Assembly (NCBI RefSeq): GCF_921293095.1
Contig: NC_060254.1
Span: forward strand, 55,226,069-55,290,068
Direction: 5' to 3'
DNA length: 64,000 nucleotides
From: Ischnura elegans
Lineage: Eukaryota; Arthropoda; Insecta; Odonata; Coenagrionidae
Under the pieces are notes generated by a model. It was not told where the DNA came from. It was given only the letters and a program-made list of their open reading frames with translations, and searched no databases. Numbering within the stretch: position 1 is the first letter of the stretch; each line of letters begins with the position of its first letter. The translations under genes were made by a program, and so were the position numbers. Below, piece by piece: positions 21,111 to 33,142 of this stretch.

Positions 21111-21553
21111 CCACGCCACACGGTCATAAAAAACACACATACAATCACAAAAACAATGCATGTACGTTCATGCAGGTGGTGTGATCTCCCACCAAGCACG
21201 CATCGCTGAATGCAACCCGAGAGCGCAACACAGTTACCCTCACATATGAAGCCAGAAACTAGTAAAAGGCTCTTATTCAAACACCTCTCGCCGCACGCCT
21301 ACCTTGACGGCTTTCGGGTTAGTAGTTATGTCGACGTTGAAAATTTGCTTTGGAAAAGGGGAGAATCTCTTGGACATTTTTATCTGGGAAAGAATTTCAT
21401 CCCTTACATTCATTCGAGAATCCAAATCGATAACAATGAATTTTGCTCATTTACAGTTGAATGTTTCTTTTTTATTTTATCAATGTAAAAAACATTGTCA
21501 TATATTTTGTTTGTGCATCAACATTATATGTATACTCATTTTCATTTCAAGCC

Positions 21554-21600
21554 CTGATGATACTTTATAAGTAAGCCGAAACGTCGGCAAAACTTGCATT
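21554..21600 (+). other. CTGATGA ... CGAAAC motif with hairpins
   Basis: CTGATGA (21554-21560) is followed by a small hairpin (TACTT-TAT-AAGTA), then GCC-GAAAC (GAAAC at 21578-21582) and GTCGGC. CUGANGA plus GAAA is the hammerhead ribozyme core pair and such motifs occur in Penelope-like element termini, but four extra bases separate the hairpin from GAAA, so a working ribozyme is doubtful. Confidence 0.3.
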
Positions 21601-21900
21601 TCAATTTCAAGACCTACACTCCAAGATTTAAATTAAATATATTTTAAATATAGATCAGGATAAGGAAAAAATGGATACTCGAATTGGTATTTCTAATGTT
21701 TTCTTGTGTGATTGAACGAATAAATGAATACCAAGGAGCTTCAGCTTGCATTGAATATATTTTCATTGGACCAATATCCATGAAAGGTTAGTTTTGGTAT
21801 TTAAAAAAGAAATGATGTCTCATAAAATCATTTCATGCTTAATGTGGTAGACGTTCTACATTTTCATAATAAAATATAAAACAAAAAATAGTTATTTCCT

Positions 21901-22320
21901 CACTTTAATATATGACTCCACTAGGCACGCAGCTTGGAATTAAATTTAGGGAGTGATAGGAGCAACTAATACTGGGGGTATGGAATACGGGAGGTGTGGG
22001 TGCCGTCGTTCAGAAAATTTTCATGATTAATGGTTCAAAATGGTGAGTTTTACGGTTTTCTGAGGGATATTTTATTGATACTCACACTATTCTTTAAGTA
22101 ATATTTATCTAATTAAGTAAAATGGATTCAATTTTAAAATATATCTGAGTTCTGGGGGGGGGGTTTATCCCCAAAACCCCCCTCGCTTGCCTCTTGGCTC
22201 CACTACCCACCATGGTCTCGACTCACAATGTCCTTCTCAAGGATGACAACATAGAATGACATATGAGTGTCGAAATCATGGTCGATAGTGGAGTTTTATA
22301 TTAAAGTTTGTAAATTACTA
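21901..22320. repeat. Foldback element split by a hAT-type MITE
   Basis: With the MITE at 21924-22197 removed, the arm from CACTTTAATATATGACTCC to about 22232 pairs with about 22262-22319 (CATGGTCGATAGTGGAGT, TTTATATTAAAGT). A related segment lies at 41320-41470. Confidence 0.65.
21924..22197 (-). mobile_element. hAT-type MITE, family 1 (copy 3, - orientation)
   Basis: Exact 8-bp duplication CTCCACTA at 21916-21923 and 22198-22205. The - strand interior matches copies 1 and 2 (AACCCCCC block, TTGAACCAT, CCAAGCTGCG). The ends are more worn than in copy 2. It sits in the arm of a foldback element. Confidence 0.88.
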
Positions 22321-22794
22321 TTTGTTTATTATATTTTATCGTGCACTGAGGTCTGATATTTAATTTTTTAAATAAATGTGAATTTTAAAAATAAAGAAAA
22401 TACGATAGGGCTAGTAGACGGATAATAAATACTAAATTATTGTTAGCGTCTGGCTAAAGGTAGATATAACGCTTAAACAATGCCTCGTTTCGGGGAGGTC
22501 CGGGCACCCTTGGGCCTGATCCACCACACCACCCCTACGAGATGCCCCTCCCCCCTACGCCTCTGCCCTGGCTAATGAATTATCGTACAAACTTGTGCCT
22601 TTTAATTTGCATTTTACGTATTGCGACAGCCACTGTCTGTATACTTCTTGTCATAAGCATCGCCTCTATTTCCATGCGCTGGTACTTAATTTAGAGAGTT
22701 ACGTTACGTACGTCATCAGCTCGATGTGTGCTGTCCTGCTGTGCTGACCATCTTGTCCGGTTAAGTCCAGAAATTTCCACTGAAGGAATTGACG

Positions 22795-22958
22795 CCGCGG
22801 TAGTTAAACTGGCTAATGCACTCGGCCGGAAATCTAGGGATCTGGGTCCATAATCCCGGTCCGGGTGAAAGGTATTTTCTCTTTGAAAATTCGCACATTT
22901 TTGCATTGTGGATGACTCCGTAAAGTTACACCGTGGCTCGTTCCGGTATACCAGAATC
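22795..22958 (+). repeat. SINE family 1 (copy 2)
   Basis: Begins in a tRNA-like head (GCTAATGCACTCGGCCGG, then CATAATCCCGGTCCGGGT) followed by the family body with TTTGCATTGTGGATGACTCC and GTTACACCGTGGCTCGT. Box B is degraded. + orientation. Confidence 0.75.
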
Positions 22959-23094
22959 ACTCATAATATTTGTTTCATCAACATTGATTTTGCGTCGGAC
23001 GGTAAATACTCCTCCCCTGTACGTCAAATGTCCTTTATTTCAATAGCTGCGGTATGCCGATTCCACAGGTCCCCAATAAGTATCAGATATGTCT

Positions 23095-23180
23095 ACTTCC
23101 ACATTATAGCGTACGAGCCATCTCTAAGGTGTTTGGCAGGGGTGACCAATCACCAGCATGCAGCAGGATCTCCAAATTCG
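23095..23180 (+). repeat. GGCAGGGGGTGAT dispersed repeat (copy 2)
   Basis: GGTGTTTGGCAGGGGTGACC and TCACCAGCATGCAGCAGGAT match copy 1 at 21040-21110. Confidence 0.5.
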
Positions 23181-23189
23181 CTTCGACCA

Positions 23190-24090
23190 TATAACATCGC
23201 ACGTAATAAACCTAATGATCACATTCATAGGGGTGGTGTTAGTTCCCAATAAGCTACCATCGTTCCATGCCACCCGAGACCAAAACACAAGAACACACTC
23301 TTGGAAAGTCCAATCTCGCCTACGGTTTGTAATTAATATAATGAATGCGTGCACGGTAAGAACAATTAAAATGGTTTCCACTAAGAAACATCGTTCTAAC
23401 GTGCTGAAAAATGATAAGAGTGAGACCAAGAAAAATTCATGGAAAATGCAGTTTGAGCAAATAATACACCAATAGAAAAAGATAACATGCAGTGAGTCGC
23501 TCTGGCGAGTACGCCATTAATTTCATTTATCGATAAACTATTGCTCTCCTTGATTGAACGAGAGATAAGGATATGTATCTGCTTATGAAACATTTGCTTT
23601 GGATAGTGATATCCATTTCATCTACTATCGTATAATACCACCGAGTGATAACCGAGAAAATTTCCTCTTTGAAATTATAAATTTATTGATGGAATAAATT
23701 AGTAATTGTAATTGTAAAAATTAATAATTATAATTAAATTGAAAAATAATGTTTGGAAAAATATGCAGCATTCGCAGAATGAAAGATCGTAGCGTGAACT
23801 TCTCTTTGCATGTGTGACCTTAGTTTCCCCGGCTACACTGCAGCCTTCTCGTGGCGAAGTGTTGAGGCTAAAGAAAAGCTAGTAAAAAAAGTAAAGTAAG
23901 CATGGTATCTGATTTTGATTTCATTCCACATCTATCGGAAAGTTAGCGCTATAACTTAATCTCCTTCTATTTTAAAAATTACTCTAGGAAAAATAATTCG
24001 GTAAATTTAATGTGTATGGAAAAATGAGAAATTGCCAACACAGCTGCGTAGACATTCTTCATATATAATCTTTCTCGATTAAGACATTTC
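23190..24090. other. No recognised element
   Basis: Mostly AT-rich; several overlapping open frames of 60-105 codons at 23124-23593 on both strands have no identifiable homology. Confidence 0.35.
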
Positions 24091-24094
24091 TATG

Positions 24095-24412
24095 TCTTGA
24101 AGAAACTCGGAGGCTGCATGCTACGCTCAGATTTATTGAGCAGTTAAGAGCAGATATATTTCAGAGCGACGCGGATAACATCTTAGAACCTCACTACGTT
24201 TCTGTGTACTACAGAAACGAAAACATAAGAGAGATATTTTTCCGAACCAAATGTAATGGCAATTTGTTTTTCCCCCTACAATAAATTTCTTAGATACATT
24301 TAGAAGTCAAATCTTTTCTGTGTGTATCTTATCTTTTTTCAAACCGCCGCGCTAGTGTCTTAACACGCACACGCCTATAGAAGTGGCTTGCGGGATAATA
24401 TATAGATGATTT
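24095..24412 (+). pseudogene. CR1-like LINE 3' end (LINE tail B)
   Basis: Translation gives EETRRLHATLRFIEQLRADI then FQSDADNILEPHYVS and REIFFRTKCNGNLFFPLQ, the C-terminal end of the same LINE family as 49542-50735, followed by the family 3' end (GTGGCTTGCGGGATAAT near 24381). Confidence 0.85.
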
Positions 24413-24524
24413 GTTTAAGAACTTTCCTATACCCGATCCGACTTTTGGATCGAAAAGTTACAAGGCAGGGCCGCTGGTTGCCACGGTATTTTTCTTGGTA
24501 TTTATTTTAGGGCACGATGACGGT

Positions 24525-24845
24525 CAGGAGGAAGATAGATGAGGATGAGACGGATGGACCGAGTAAGTGATGGGGAAGTGCTACAAAGAGTGGGACAAAG
24601 TCTTCCAAAAACCTTAAAGAGAAGACGGACAACTTAGTTGGCCAGAGTATGAGGCATGATGGCTTGATGAAATAACCGTCTAAGGAAAGGTGGAAAGGAA
24701 GAGGGGTAAGGTACGAATGAATTACATGCGACTGGTTATGAAGGATGTAAAAGAGAAGAAATACGTCTCTATGAAAAGGCGGATGGGAGAGGGGAACGGA
24801 CAGCTTCGTGAAACCAATCTTAAGATTTTTGACTTATGATGATGA
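24525..24845 (+). pseudogene. LINE-2-type C-terminal fragment (copy a)
   Basis: Degenerate match to the C-terminal end of an endonuclease-reverse transcriptase LINE: LKRRRTT-LARV-GMMA frame blocks corresponding to RRRDNLVGHILRHDGLMKT, then a Lys/Gly-rich segment and MKRRMGEGNGQ. Many stops and frameshifts. At least nine further copies exist in the window. Confidence 0.7.
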
Positions 24846-25490
24846 TTTATTTTAAAGATTTTATTCGTTTATATACAATCATTTGACTTGGCGTTAAAGA
24901 AGGGGCGGGTTAAGGTCGTTTTTCTCCTTGTGGTAAGGCCGTTCATTACTTACTCTGCGCCTTGGTGGTAAGCAATATTGCTTGAACGCCACGCGCTTCC
25001 TGTCAAGTTACTGAATGAAAAGGAATCAAACGATTGTTCTCCGGGATTGAAGTAAATTAACAAAATAATTCTTTTATTTTAGCTTTCTTATTTTTGCCTT
25101 GTATGTTTTAATAGCGTCTCTCAGTTAATTTTAAGACTTCAACTCTACTTCACTTTGCCCCCCCTCCACCAATGAACACGCTATATCATATCATCCCACA
25201 TCATATGTATGACTTATCATAATAACACCCTATATCATATATATGACTTATCATAATAACACGTTGAAAAATCGTCGATTGAACAAATAAAATCGTCGTC
25301 GACCACATAACGATCTATAGACGTCTAATCGACGTAGATTCGAGGTAGATTCGATGATCCATTTCTCAGTGGAAATGCTTCGTAGGTATAATTCGCGAAA
25401 ATTCTGATAATCGTAGATAAGTGGGTTTTGGTTATTCCTAATTTATTTTTAAATGTTATTTATCAAGCTTGTGAAGTGAAGACTTGCATT

Positions 25491-25580
25491 GCAGAGCGCC
25501 ACCTAAAAAATTACCATATTTTCAATTTTTCCATCATTGGTTTTGGGGGAGGGGGTCTGTTGCCCCCCTTAATCCGCCGA
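25491..25580. repeat. Short ~90 bp dispersed repeat (copy 2)
   Basis: Collinear with 9381-9471; see that entry for shared blocks. Confidence 0.5.
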
Positions 25581-25584
25581 TAAT

Positions 25585-25712
25585 AATAATTATACGTCTT
25601 TATTGGGCGAGATTGGGACTAGAAAGGCCGATGTCCTCAGGTGATAGTGAGTCATACCTTTTGACGAACTCCTGCAATAAATTCCTGCTCGTATCGAACT
25701 TATTCATGTTTA
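25585..25712 (-). repeat. LINE 3' end with ATT-rich tail (copy 1, - strand)
   Basis: The - strand encodes NLLQEFVKRYDSLSPEDIGL then SSPNLAQ-stop, followed by AATAAAGACGTATAATTATT. The nucleotide end CCCAATCTCGCCCAATAAAG is identical at 40430-40450. Probably the C-terminus and 3' end of a LINE that ends in a short A/T microsatellite. Confidence 0.55.
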
Positions 25713-25718
25713 CAAATC

Positions 25719-25958
25719 CATGGGCGTACCCAGCGAGGGGCAGAAGGGGGCAGCTGCCCCCACCCAGAAGCAAAAATCGCAAATGTCTTTAAGGAAAATA
25801 ATATTTTTTCAATCAAATTATTTTTAAAACTAATAAAGAGCTGTTACAGTTTCCTTAAAATGTTGAGTTCATTCACCTTTTCCATGATTTAATCTTACCT
25901 ACAACTGGAACAACCATGGCCTGCCCCCCCACTAGTTTTGATCCTGGGTACGCCCTTG
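25719..25958. mobile_element. hAT-type MITE, family 3
   Basis: Ends CATGGGCGTACCCAGCG and, inverted, CAAGGGCGTACCCAGGATC. Exact 8-bp duplication TACAAATC at 25711-25718 and 25959-25966. It inserted into the LINE-derived segment to its left. 240 bp. Confidence 0.92.
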
Positions 25959-25969
25959 TACAAATCAAC

Positions 25970-27055
25970 GACCTGTGTGCTAAGTGAGTGGACCTAACCT
26001 CAGAGCGGTTATACCGCTGTGGTAGTCTGTGAGGGGGAATCTGTTGAGCTAAGTTTAACAGCAGAGTCACGAATGGCTCTATTTGCGTTCGCCTTCTCCG
26101 TGCACGTGCCTTCTTCCACAGAGGAGTGAGTTTTCATGTCGACTTGTGCGCTATCGTTTCCGCATGGATCAGGTTCAGACCCCGCGCATGTCTTTTCATT
26201 TATCTGGTCGCTAATTTTACGTAACGGCACTTGAAACAGTTATCGAACCATAGACTTTTGATTTATTCCGTTAGCGGATTGTAGAATAAAAACTGTTTTC
26301 TCATCTATTATTTTGTTGGAAATAGATTTTGGTATGGATAACGACGCTAATGGTGGAAAATCTATTTCAATTTGAAATGCCATAAAATCATCAACCGAGT
26401 TAAATTTCTGGAAGAAAATAAATATATTTTCATTCCTTTTATCATTACTCTCCTTATTTATTAGGAGACTTTTCATGTAATTGCTGGTAATGTTTCATCC
26501 AGATTTTTTCCATTGAATCTATCTTAAAATTATTTTGAATTGCCCGGTTGGGAATGTAGAATATAGCCTTAAGAATGCTATAAGCAAAAACTGGAGCATT
26601 AATAAAAAGAAAAAATATTAAATTAAATATAATTAAGAGAAAAATACGTGATGAGAATATGAGAAGAAGTGTGGCTTTATTAAGTATACCGGGTGTTTCA
26701 AAATGATCAGCGGGATTTTAGTATTTTCCGATATTATTTCAGTAAAACTTATAACAGTTGGTAGTTCTTCCATTCGAATACGACTTCATGAAGTGATAAC
26801 TTCTATAGTTCTTCCATTCGAATACGACTTCATGATAACTTCGTGACAGAGCCGATTCTGACAACTAGCATCTTTTCGCCCATCCACTTCATAATCATCA
26901 GTTGTCAGCAATCTTAATATTGGCTTGACATAGCTATCCATTCAAATAGGCTAATCTTTTCAAGCTTACGTATTCCTATGAAATAATGAGTTCACTTTTT
27001 GGAATCGTGACATGATAGATTAAAAAGTAAACTTTGTCGTATTCTTCATAGTATT
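25970..27055. other. Non-coding with one tandem duplication
   Basis: Nothing recognised except the 44-bp tandem duplication at 26762-26849 and a GGGTGTTTCAAAATGATC motif at 26692-26710 that resembles a transposon terminus. Confidence 0.35.
26762..26849. repeat. 44-bp tandem duplication
   Basis: TAGTTCTTCCATTCGAATAC followed by GACTTCATGA occurs at 26762 and again at 26806; the shared 30 bases are identical and the spacer between them is duplicated in part. Confidence 0.85.
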
Positions 27056-27059
27056 TATT

Positions 27060-27395
27060 ATTAAAAACTCAACCGATTTCGACCTTTTTCAGTTCATGAC
27101 CTGCTTCCGCTTCCGATCCGCTTCTCATGACTTTTACATTACTCGCACGATCCATTCATTTCATCTTAATCATTCTTTTGCAGCAACTCATTTCGATTTT
27201 CGCCATCATTGATTTCTTACCTCCTGACATCGTCCGTGCCTCAATGCCATAGAGATGTATCCTGTTGATGCAAGATCTGATGAATTGTTTCCTTGCTTCT
27301 ATACTTATATTTCCAACTGTAAGTAGATCATCGCCTGGACTGTTGTACTGGTTATTTCTTACTCGCTTCTTGCACTGCCGGTATACTTCATATGC
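27060..27395 (-). pseudogene. LINE-2-type C-terminal fragment (copy c, - strand)
   Basis: The - strand gives ISIEARKQFIRSCINRIHLY, GIEARTMSGGKKSMMAKIEM and CCKRMIKMKWMDRASN, the region corresponding to the LLYG-ETWT / RRM-KI-WTDR-N block seen more intact at 52545-52980. Its - strand continues into a CTGAAAAAGGTCGAAATCGG motif at 27075-27095, also found at 45455-45480. Confidence 0.75.
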
Positions 27396-27899
27396 TGGCA
27401 CATTTTAATGTACCAGAAGTGACTCACCTTTCCATGAGTGCTAACGCCCTTGTGTATCCAACATAAACTTACGCCGCATCTGCGTAGGAGACGCACACTA
27501 TCACGTTGAATTACTTGGCAAACGTTTGCTCTCACCTGGCGTACACCATTTATTCCGTTACCGACGACAGCACTGAGATCAATATGTATCGGACATACAT
27601 CAAGATATGGGCGTGCAAGAATCTCATCAACTATTTTTTTCATCAGATCATTCGTATTTTTCTAGTAAATTTGCATTCTATAGTATTCTGTGTGAATTTG
27701 TGTTGCCCGAATAAGTGATGAACTTTGCTTTATTATTTTAATTTTATCAATTAGTTCTTATTCTTATTGGACTTCATATGGCGATTGCTTCATTCGTTTT
27801 TAGACAATCCACGTTATTTTAGTTACCATCCTCCTGAACAGAATATCTGCTGCTTTAAATTTGCTTATTTCGCTCTTAATTAGTGTCCATCATCACAAA

Positions 27900-28180
27900 T
27901 TCTTCATATCTTACTTCAGGGGGATGTTTCTCTATGGTAGGGAGGCTTTGGGGACGACAGAAACTAAGAAATCAATGGTGGAGAATATCAGAATGAGGTG
28001 CTGCCAAAGAATGGTGAAAAAACAATGAATGTATCGTGTGACTTATGTGGAAGTGCTAAGACATGTTGGAGGGGCCTAATGGAAACTTTAAGAAGAAGAC
28101 GGAACAACTTAATCAGGTATATCTTGAATCATGATGGCCTGACGAAGACAATTGTCGAGAAACAAGTAGGCGCAATGACA
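27900..28180 (+). pseudogene. LINE-2-type C-terminal fragment (copy b)
   Basis: Blocks RRRRNNLIRYILNHDGLTK then TIVEKQVG near 28090-28165, preceded by a degenerate CCQRMVKK-MYRVTYVEVL segment. Truncated on both sides. Confidence 0.75.
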
Positions 28181-28239
28181 TCGACTATTTTGTATCACTG
28201 GGCATCTTTTTCGGTGGTAATAAGGAGAAAAAAAAACAA

Positions 28240-29365
28240 CTAAGTAACAAAACTATCAAATTTAAGACAATTTCTTTTCCGCGCATGAATTCTGTTGTAG
28301 CCTTTTACTTTTTTCGGGAAGATGATTTTTTTTAACATCTGCACTATTAAATCTATTCCCGTGAATTGGTGTTCATTTTCCGATCTATTGTAGTTCCTGG
28401 GAACTCCTGGGAACCATGAAAGTCATGAAAAAATTAATTCTATGATCCAAACGACATCTGGAGAATGGTGGCCATCCTAATGGTTGCAGTGGATTTGTAA
28501 CCCTAATAAAGTTATTGAATCGACCTGTAACGTTCCTAACTAGTACCTACCCAACGCTACTGCTATATCGGAGACGCTCACTACTTTTACTCATCACTAA
28601 CTTCGTCCATTTGTGTTTGCGGAAGGCGTTGAAATCTTCTCAACGATAAGGCGACCTACAATCTCTCCGTCGCGTAAGTACTCGAATCTGAACACGTTAT
28701 CCGCAAACCCGGATACTGATATGAGGAGAATAAGGTGCAATCACTGATAAGCTGAGGCAGGCCGAGTAGTACGTACCCACCTTTCTTATTTATAAGAAAT
28801 GATCCATCGCATTGTAGATGTACCAAGACCTAGAGTAGAAATCTTCAAGCAAAGTTTCCAATTCCTTATAGGACCCAAAATATATTGTGCGTTGCCTAAA
28901 AGTAAGTAATGCAAAGAATGAATATCATAAAAGTGGAATAAATTATTTACCATTGATGATGTATCCAATTTGATTAAATAATGTATGGAAGGTGTTAGAT
29001 TAGTGGATTGTCGGTTTCCTAGTTTATTTAGTGCTTTCATGCATTCATTTCTTAGGAAAATTAGGAAAATTCAAATTTGTTTGTATAAATGTACAAAACT
29101 ACTACTAAAAATGCAACTAAAAATCCTGAATTATGTGTGCACATAGATTTAATGGATTAGTGGAGTGAACAACAATAGGAGGAGTGAATGATAATTATAA
29201 AACGATATAGTAATAATATTATAAAACAATATAACAAGGGCAACATATACTAGAATGAATGAGAGTTTAACGATACAGAGAATACAAAAATCAATTCAAA
29301 AATATAAAAATGAAATTTCAAATTTCAAAAAATTCAAGAATAGAATTCAAAAATCAAGCCTTCTA
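28240..29365. other. Non-coding, no recognised element
   Basis: AT-rich; an 84-codon open frame on the - strand (28786-29040) is unrecognised. Confidence 0.35.
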
Positions 29366-29815
29366 TGTGATGGAATTGGGCCTTCTCTATGCAGTCCCCT
29401 TGATTCTATGGATTGGATTAGGGCCTCCTCCATGTAATCCCTCCGAGTTTAGCTGGTGTCAACAAATCATGGATACTACTCCCTGATAGTAGTAATACAT
29501 GTAGATCGACAACCGATGGGATTATTCTAGTCACCATTCATAAATGGGCCCGATGCCAGAGCTGTGTGTTCGAAGGCAAAGCCGATGGGCCGAAGAACAC
29601 CGAGTTGGCACGGATATTGGCTTACGCATGGTCTGGTAGCCATTCTATACGATCGAGGGGAATGCATCGAGGAGGCTTTATTCCATCCCGTATGAGTTTG
29701 AATGTTGTTACCGCTTTGGAAGCATTTCAATCGGTTACCAATTACGTCCGCAGCGCGGCAATGAGTGCTACTCGATCCATTTACTCTCAGTATTTGCAAT
29801 ACACGTAGCTTTTGC
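29366..29815 (-). repeat. Dispersed repeat B (copy 2)
   Basis: The - strand of 29690-29815 matches the - strand of 5746-5870. The + strand motif GTGATGGAATTGGGCC at 29370-29386 matches the inner junction sequence of the first copy, inverted, so the family may have inverted ends. Family unknown. Confidence 0.5.
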
Positions 29816-29984
29816 ACTCACGAGGAATAACATTAAAAGTTAATGAATTTGGGATACAATATTATCTGTAATTTTTCCTGTGTAATTTAATCTGGGATTT
29901 TTTTTTAATCTTTAAGATAGAGATACACGTTGAAAAGAGTATACTTACTCTACATATTCTTAAAGTTTCAAGATGATAGCGCAC

Positions 29985-30235
29985 GAAGTGTGTTCAGAAA
30001 ATAACGGTAATTTTATTTTTTTGTAATTATTTATTCGTCTACATTTATGTTGTCGCCTCCAAAAAGGTCCCAATTAGATTCTCTAATGCTCTTGTGCCAG
30101 CGCTTCTTCCATCCTCGAAACACTACTAAAAACTCCATATTTGGGATAGCCATTAGCTCTGATAAATGTATTTTTATCTATGCTTGTAAAATGACGGCTT
30201 TAAGTATCTCTTTAATTTTCGAAATAGGAAAAACT
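29985..30235 (-). pseudogene. mariner-like transposase C-terminus (family 2, copy 2)
   Basis: The - strand gives LMAIPNMEF then KKRWHKSIRESNWDLF and GDNINVDE, matching the C-terminal end of the copy at 20085-20470. It abuts a LINE tail at 30240. Confidence 0.8.
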
Positions 30236-30239
30236 CACA

Positions 30240-30460
30240 CGGATATTTCCAGGTCCGATGGAAGCGATAAATTAAGAGAGATGTTTTGCCGAACGGATAG
30301 ATGTGGGAATTCGTTTTTCCCCCGAACTATAAAGGACTTTAACAAACGCTAGTCCCAAATTCGTTAGAGCACTTCATTTTTGTAATCTGTAAACGGCTGT
30401 TGCCCTAACACCTCCAGCCACACGTCTTTTAGGCGGCTTGCGGGGTATTATGTAGATATA
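30240..30460 (+). pseudogene. CR1-like LINE 3' end (LINE tail C)
   Basis: SDKLREMFCRTDRCGNSFFP then RTIKDFNKR, the last residues of the CR1-like LINE protein, followed by the family 3' end (TTTTAGGCGGCTTGCGGGGT near 30427, then GTAGATATAGA). Confidence 0.9.
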
Positions 30461-30564
30461 GACCGTGCATTTTTACGCCAGTGATTTGCAGCGTAAATAG
30501 ATTGTCCTGGAGCGAAGCGTCCTCTTATTATATCCGTAACATGCATCTCTGCGGCTATGAAGCG

Positions 30565-30745
30565 TGGAAGATGAAAATTTCAGGAAATCTATTGTGGAGG
30601 CGGGAGGAGTACGGTGCTTCAAGAGGGTGATGAAGATAAAGTGGGTCGAATGTGTGAGTAAAAGGGAAATTTGAAGAACGGTCGCATAGTCGGTAATGGA
30701 GTCTTCCGAATCCCTCGATAAGAAGCGGGACCGCCTAATCGGACT
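30565..30745 (+). pseudogene. LINE-2-type C-terminal fragment (copy d)
   Basis: MKIKWVECVSKREI then a frameshift to MESSESLDKKRDRLIGL, matching RRMMKI-WVERVSNEE ... KRRDRLIGH of this LINE class. Confidence 0.7.
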
Positions 30746-30752
30746 CAACCAG

Positions 30753-30830
30753 GCACGTAGCTAAGGAGTATAGGGGCTCATGCTCCCCTCCCCAGAAATT
30801 TGTTCAGTTTTCTCAAAAATATTGTGTGCG
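30753..30830. repeat. Possible hAT-type MITE end
   Basis: CAGGCACGTAGCTAAGG followed by GGGGCTCATGCTCCCC resembles one end of the family 1 MITE. No matching right end or duplication found. Confidence 0.35.
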
Positions 30831-31019
30831 ACCAAGTGAGCGTAATTATTTTGTTAACGCATGGTAACCTTTATGAATTTATTTTGTTTATGAATGCATA
30901 TTTCAATATTATTGCATGAATCTCTCGTAGAAATGCTCTTATTCGAAGGTGATGGTTTGACTGTGAATAGATTTTGCCCATGAAATATTAAGAATGATAC
31001 TCGGAGGTTTATCTCCTAA

Positions 31020-33142
31020 TGCCTTTTAAATTCGAATCAATATCTCCGAAAGCGGTTTTTCGGTTGGCTAGGCAACCATCATAGGGGAGGATATTATTTC
31101 TTGTCCGAAGGTATGGTAAGAGTGACTACCACCTTCTGAGACAGATTACGACACATCCTCTTCCCCAATGACGGTTGCGAAAACGAGCAACAGAGAACAA
31201 ACCTGTTCCGCAGATATTAATTTCTATTTCAGTTGGCTTTGGGATATATACATCTAAATTTCATTTCAGCTAATTAGCGGCACCACCCAATTTAAGAATG
31301 ATGAATATGAATTTTCAACTCTCATTTCGAGCTCCTATTTTGGTTTTCAATATCAATCATCTATTAAAGTAAAACTTAATTAAAACAAAATATACCGAAA
31401 GAATTATGTTGAGTTGTGCAGTGTCGATGTTATTTCCTCTGTAAGTCCCTACTTAATCATATTCCCATCCACCTATGAAGTGCTTACCTCCTCATTCCTG
31501 TCTTTTAACGTTTCTTCTTCATACCCATCCATACTTATTTTTGAAAATAGCCTTTGTAAAAGTCCTAACAAAGATAGATGTTTCCTGGAAGAAGACGAAT
31601 CTGATTGCAGATGGGAGCAGCAATAAATCTTGGGTGGAAGCATTTTAAATACGTTGTTAAAGACTCACGATAAATATTGAAAAAATACGAAAAAGGTTAG
31701 GAGAAAAGAGAAGATAAAAAGTACAAGTTTCCTTGGACTTTTTCGTTGAAATCATTTAAAAAACTACAATAATCATACTTTTGTAGATAAAAAGCATTGG
31801 ACACAAATATTTTGAATTGAAGAACGGCAAAATAAGATAAAGAGTTGGAACGCAAGACTTTGGTGATAGAATCCGACATCGCTATCCATCATACCAAGTT
31901 TTGATAGCCCAATGATGCAGTTTTTTTAGTTCATAGTCACCCGTTTATCTAAGGAATACTACATATTGATGCATCAAATTCTATTAAAGGTCTCCTTTTC
32001 TATTTTAGTTGTAGCTTTAGCGCTCCCTAGCAACACCCAACTCTGCGTGGCGACGGTCTCTTAAAACGCATCTCTCTTTTCAGTTAGTTTTTTCCTCCTC
32101 GTCCTCATGCCACGAATTCTTGAGTCGAATCTAAACTTCCTTTAGGGAACTCCACTTCCTTCGGCCCATCCTAATTCGGGAACCCGAATTTCGAATCGGT
32201 CCCGATCGTTCGAAGAGCCTATAAACAGCGTTTCCACCCTCTGTTCTGAGAAATATAGGACGTGCCAAAGTTCTAAAGAACTGTTCAAGTCAAATCTTTA
32301 TGAGACTCCCTGTCATCATAAAAGAAAGACAGAGTTATTTTTGATTTCACTCTACTAAAGAAGCAAGCAGCCGAAGTTCTATTTAGGCCAAGCCGCCTCT
32401 GCAGTGAAAAAATTAATTAGTCTGCGTAGAGTCTACGTATGCTTTTCATTGCTAGCTATGAAATGTTTTCAGAGATTATTTTCCGCTACATTTTCCATCA
32501 ATCGTATTTTCAGTTTCCTTTTAAGATTTAAATATTTAATTTATATGATAAATATTTATCATTCATGAAAATGTACTTCCTCTTCGTCAAACTTGTTACA
32601 GTTCAATGTATATTGGGAATATATACTTTTCTCTTGCATCAGAAAGTGTTTAGTATTCCTAATTTTAGAGTGAATTTGCACGCGATCACTAGAAGCCTGT
32701 CTTTCTCATTCTCCTTCGCTAACACTGGAAAGGTTACATTGGTCCCCTACGCACTTGTTTTTTCATACTTGTCCCGCGTACGCACTTTGCGTACAATCAT
32801 CGCCGCTGAAGAGGTGGTATATATACTCACCGGCAGCTGGACCATCCACGGGTATATAACCCGGTGATAATTGAGGTAGCAGCAGAAAGTGGCATTAGTG
32901 AATTAAACTTAAAAACTAACGAGAAGAAGACTTTAATTTCTGGGCTTGTTACAATTTTTTATTAAATGAAACGCTTACAACACGAAATCGGAAAAAAATT
33001 ATTTTTCATTTTTTTTTTCTTTTTTATCGGCAGTCGTTTTTTAAACGAAATTCACCCTCTCTCACCCTTATCATCATCAATCATTTTCTAGGGAGTAATT
33101 TATGTAAGCGAATGAATACTTATGTGAATGCAGTAGCTTATA
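31020..33142. other. Non-coding, no recognised element
   Basis: Includes a short palindrome ATTCGGGAACCCGAAT at 32173-32188. Open frames of 60-100 codons show no homology I can identify. Confidence 0.35.
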
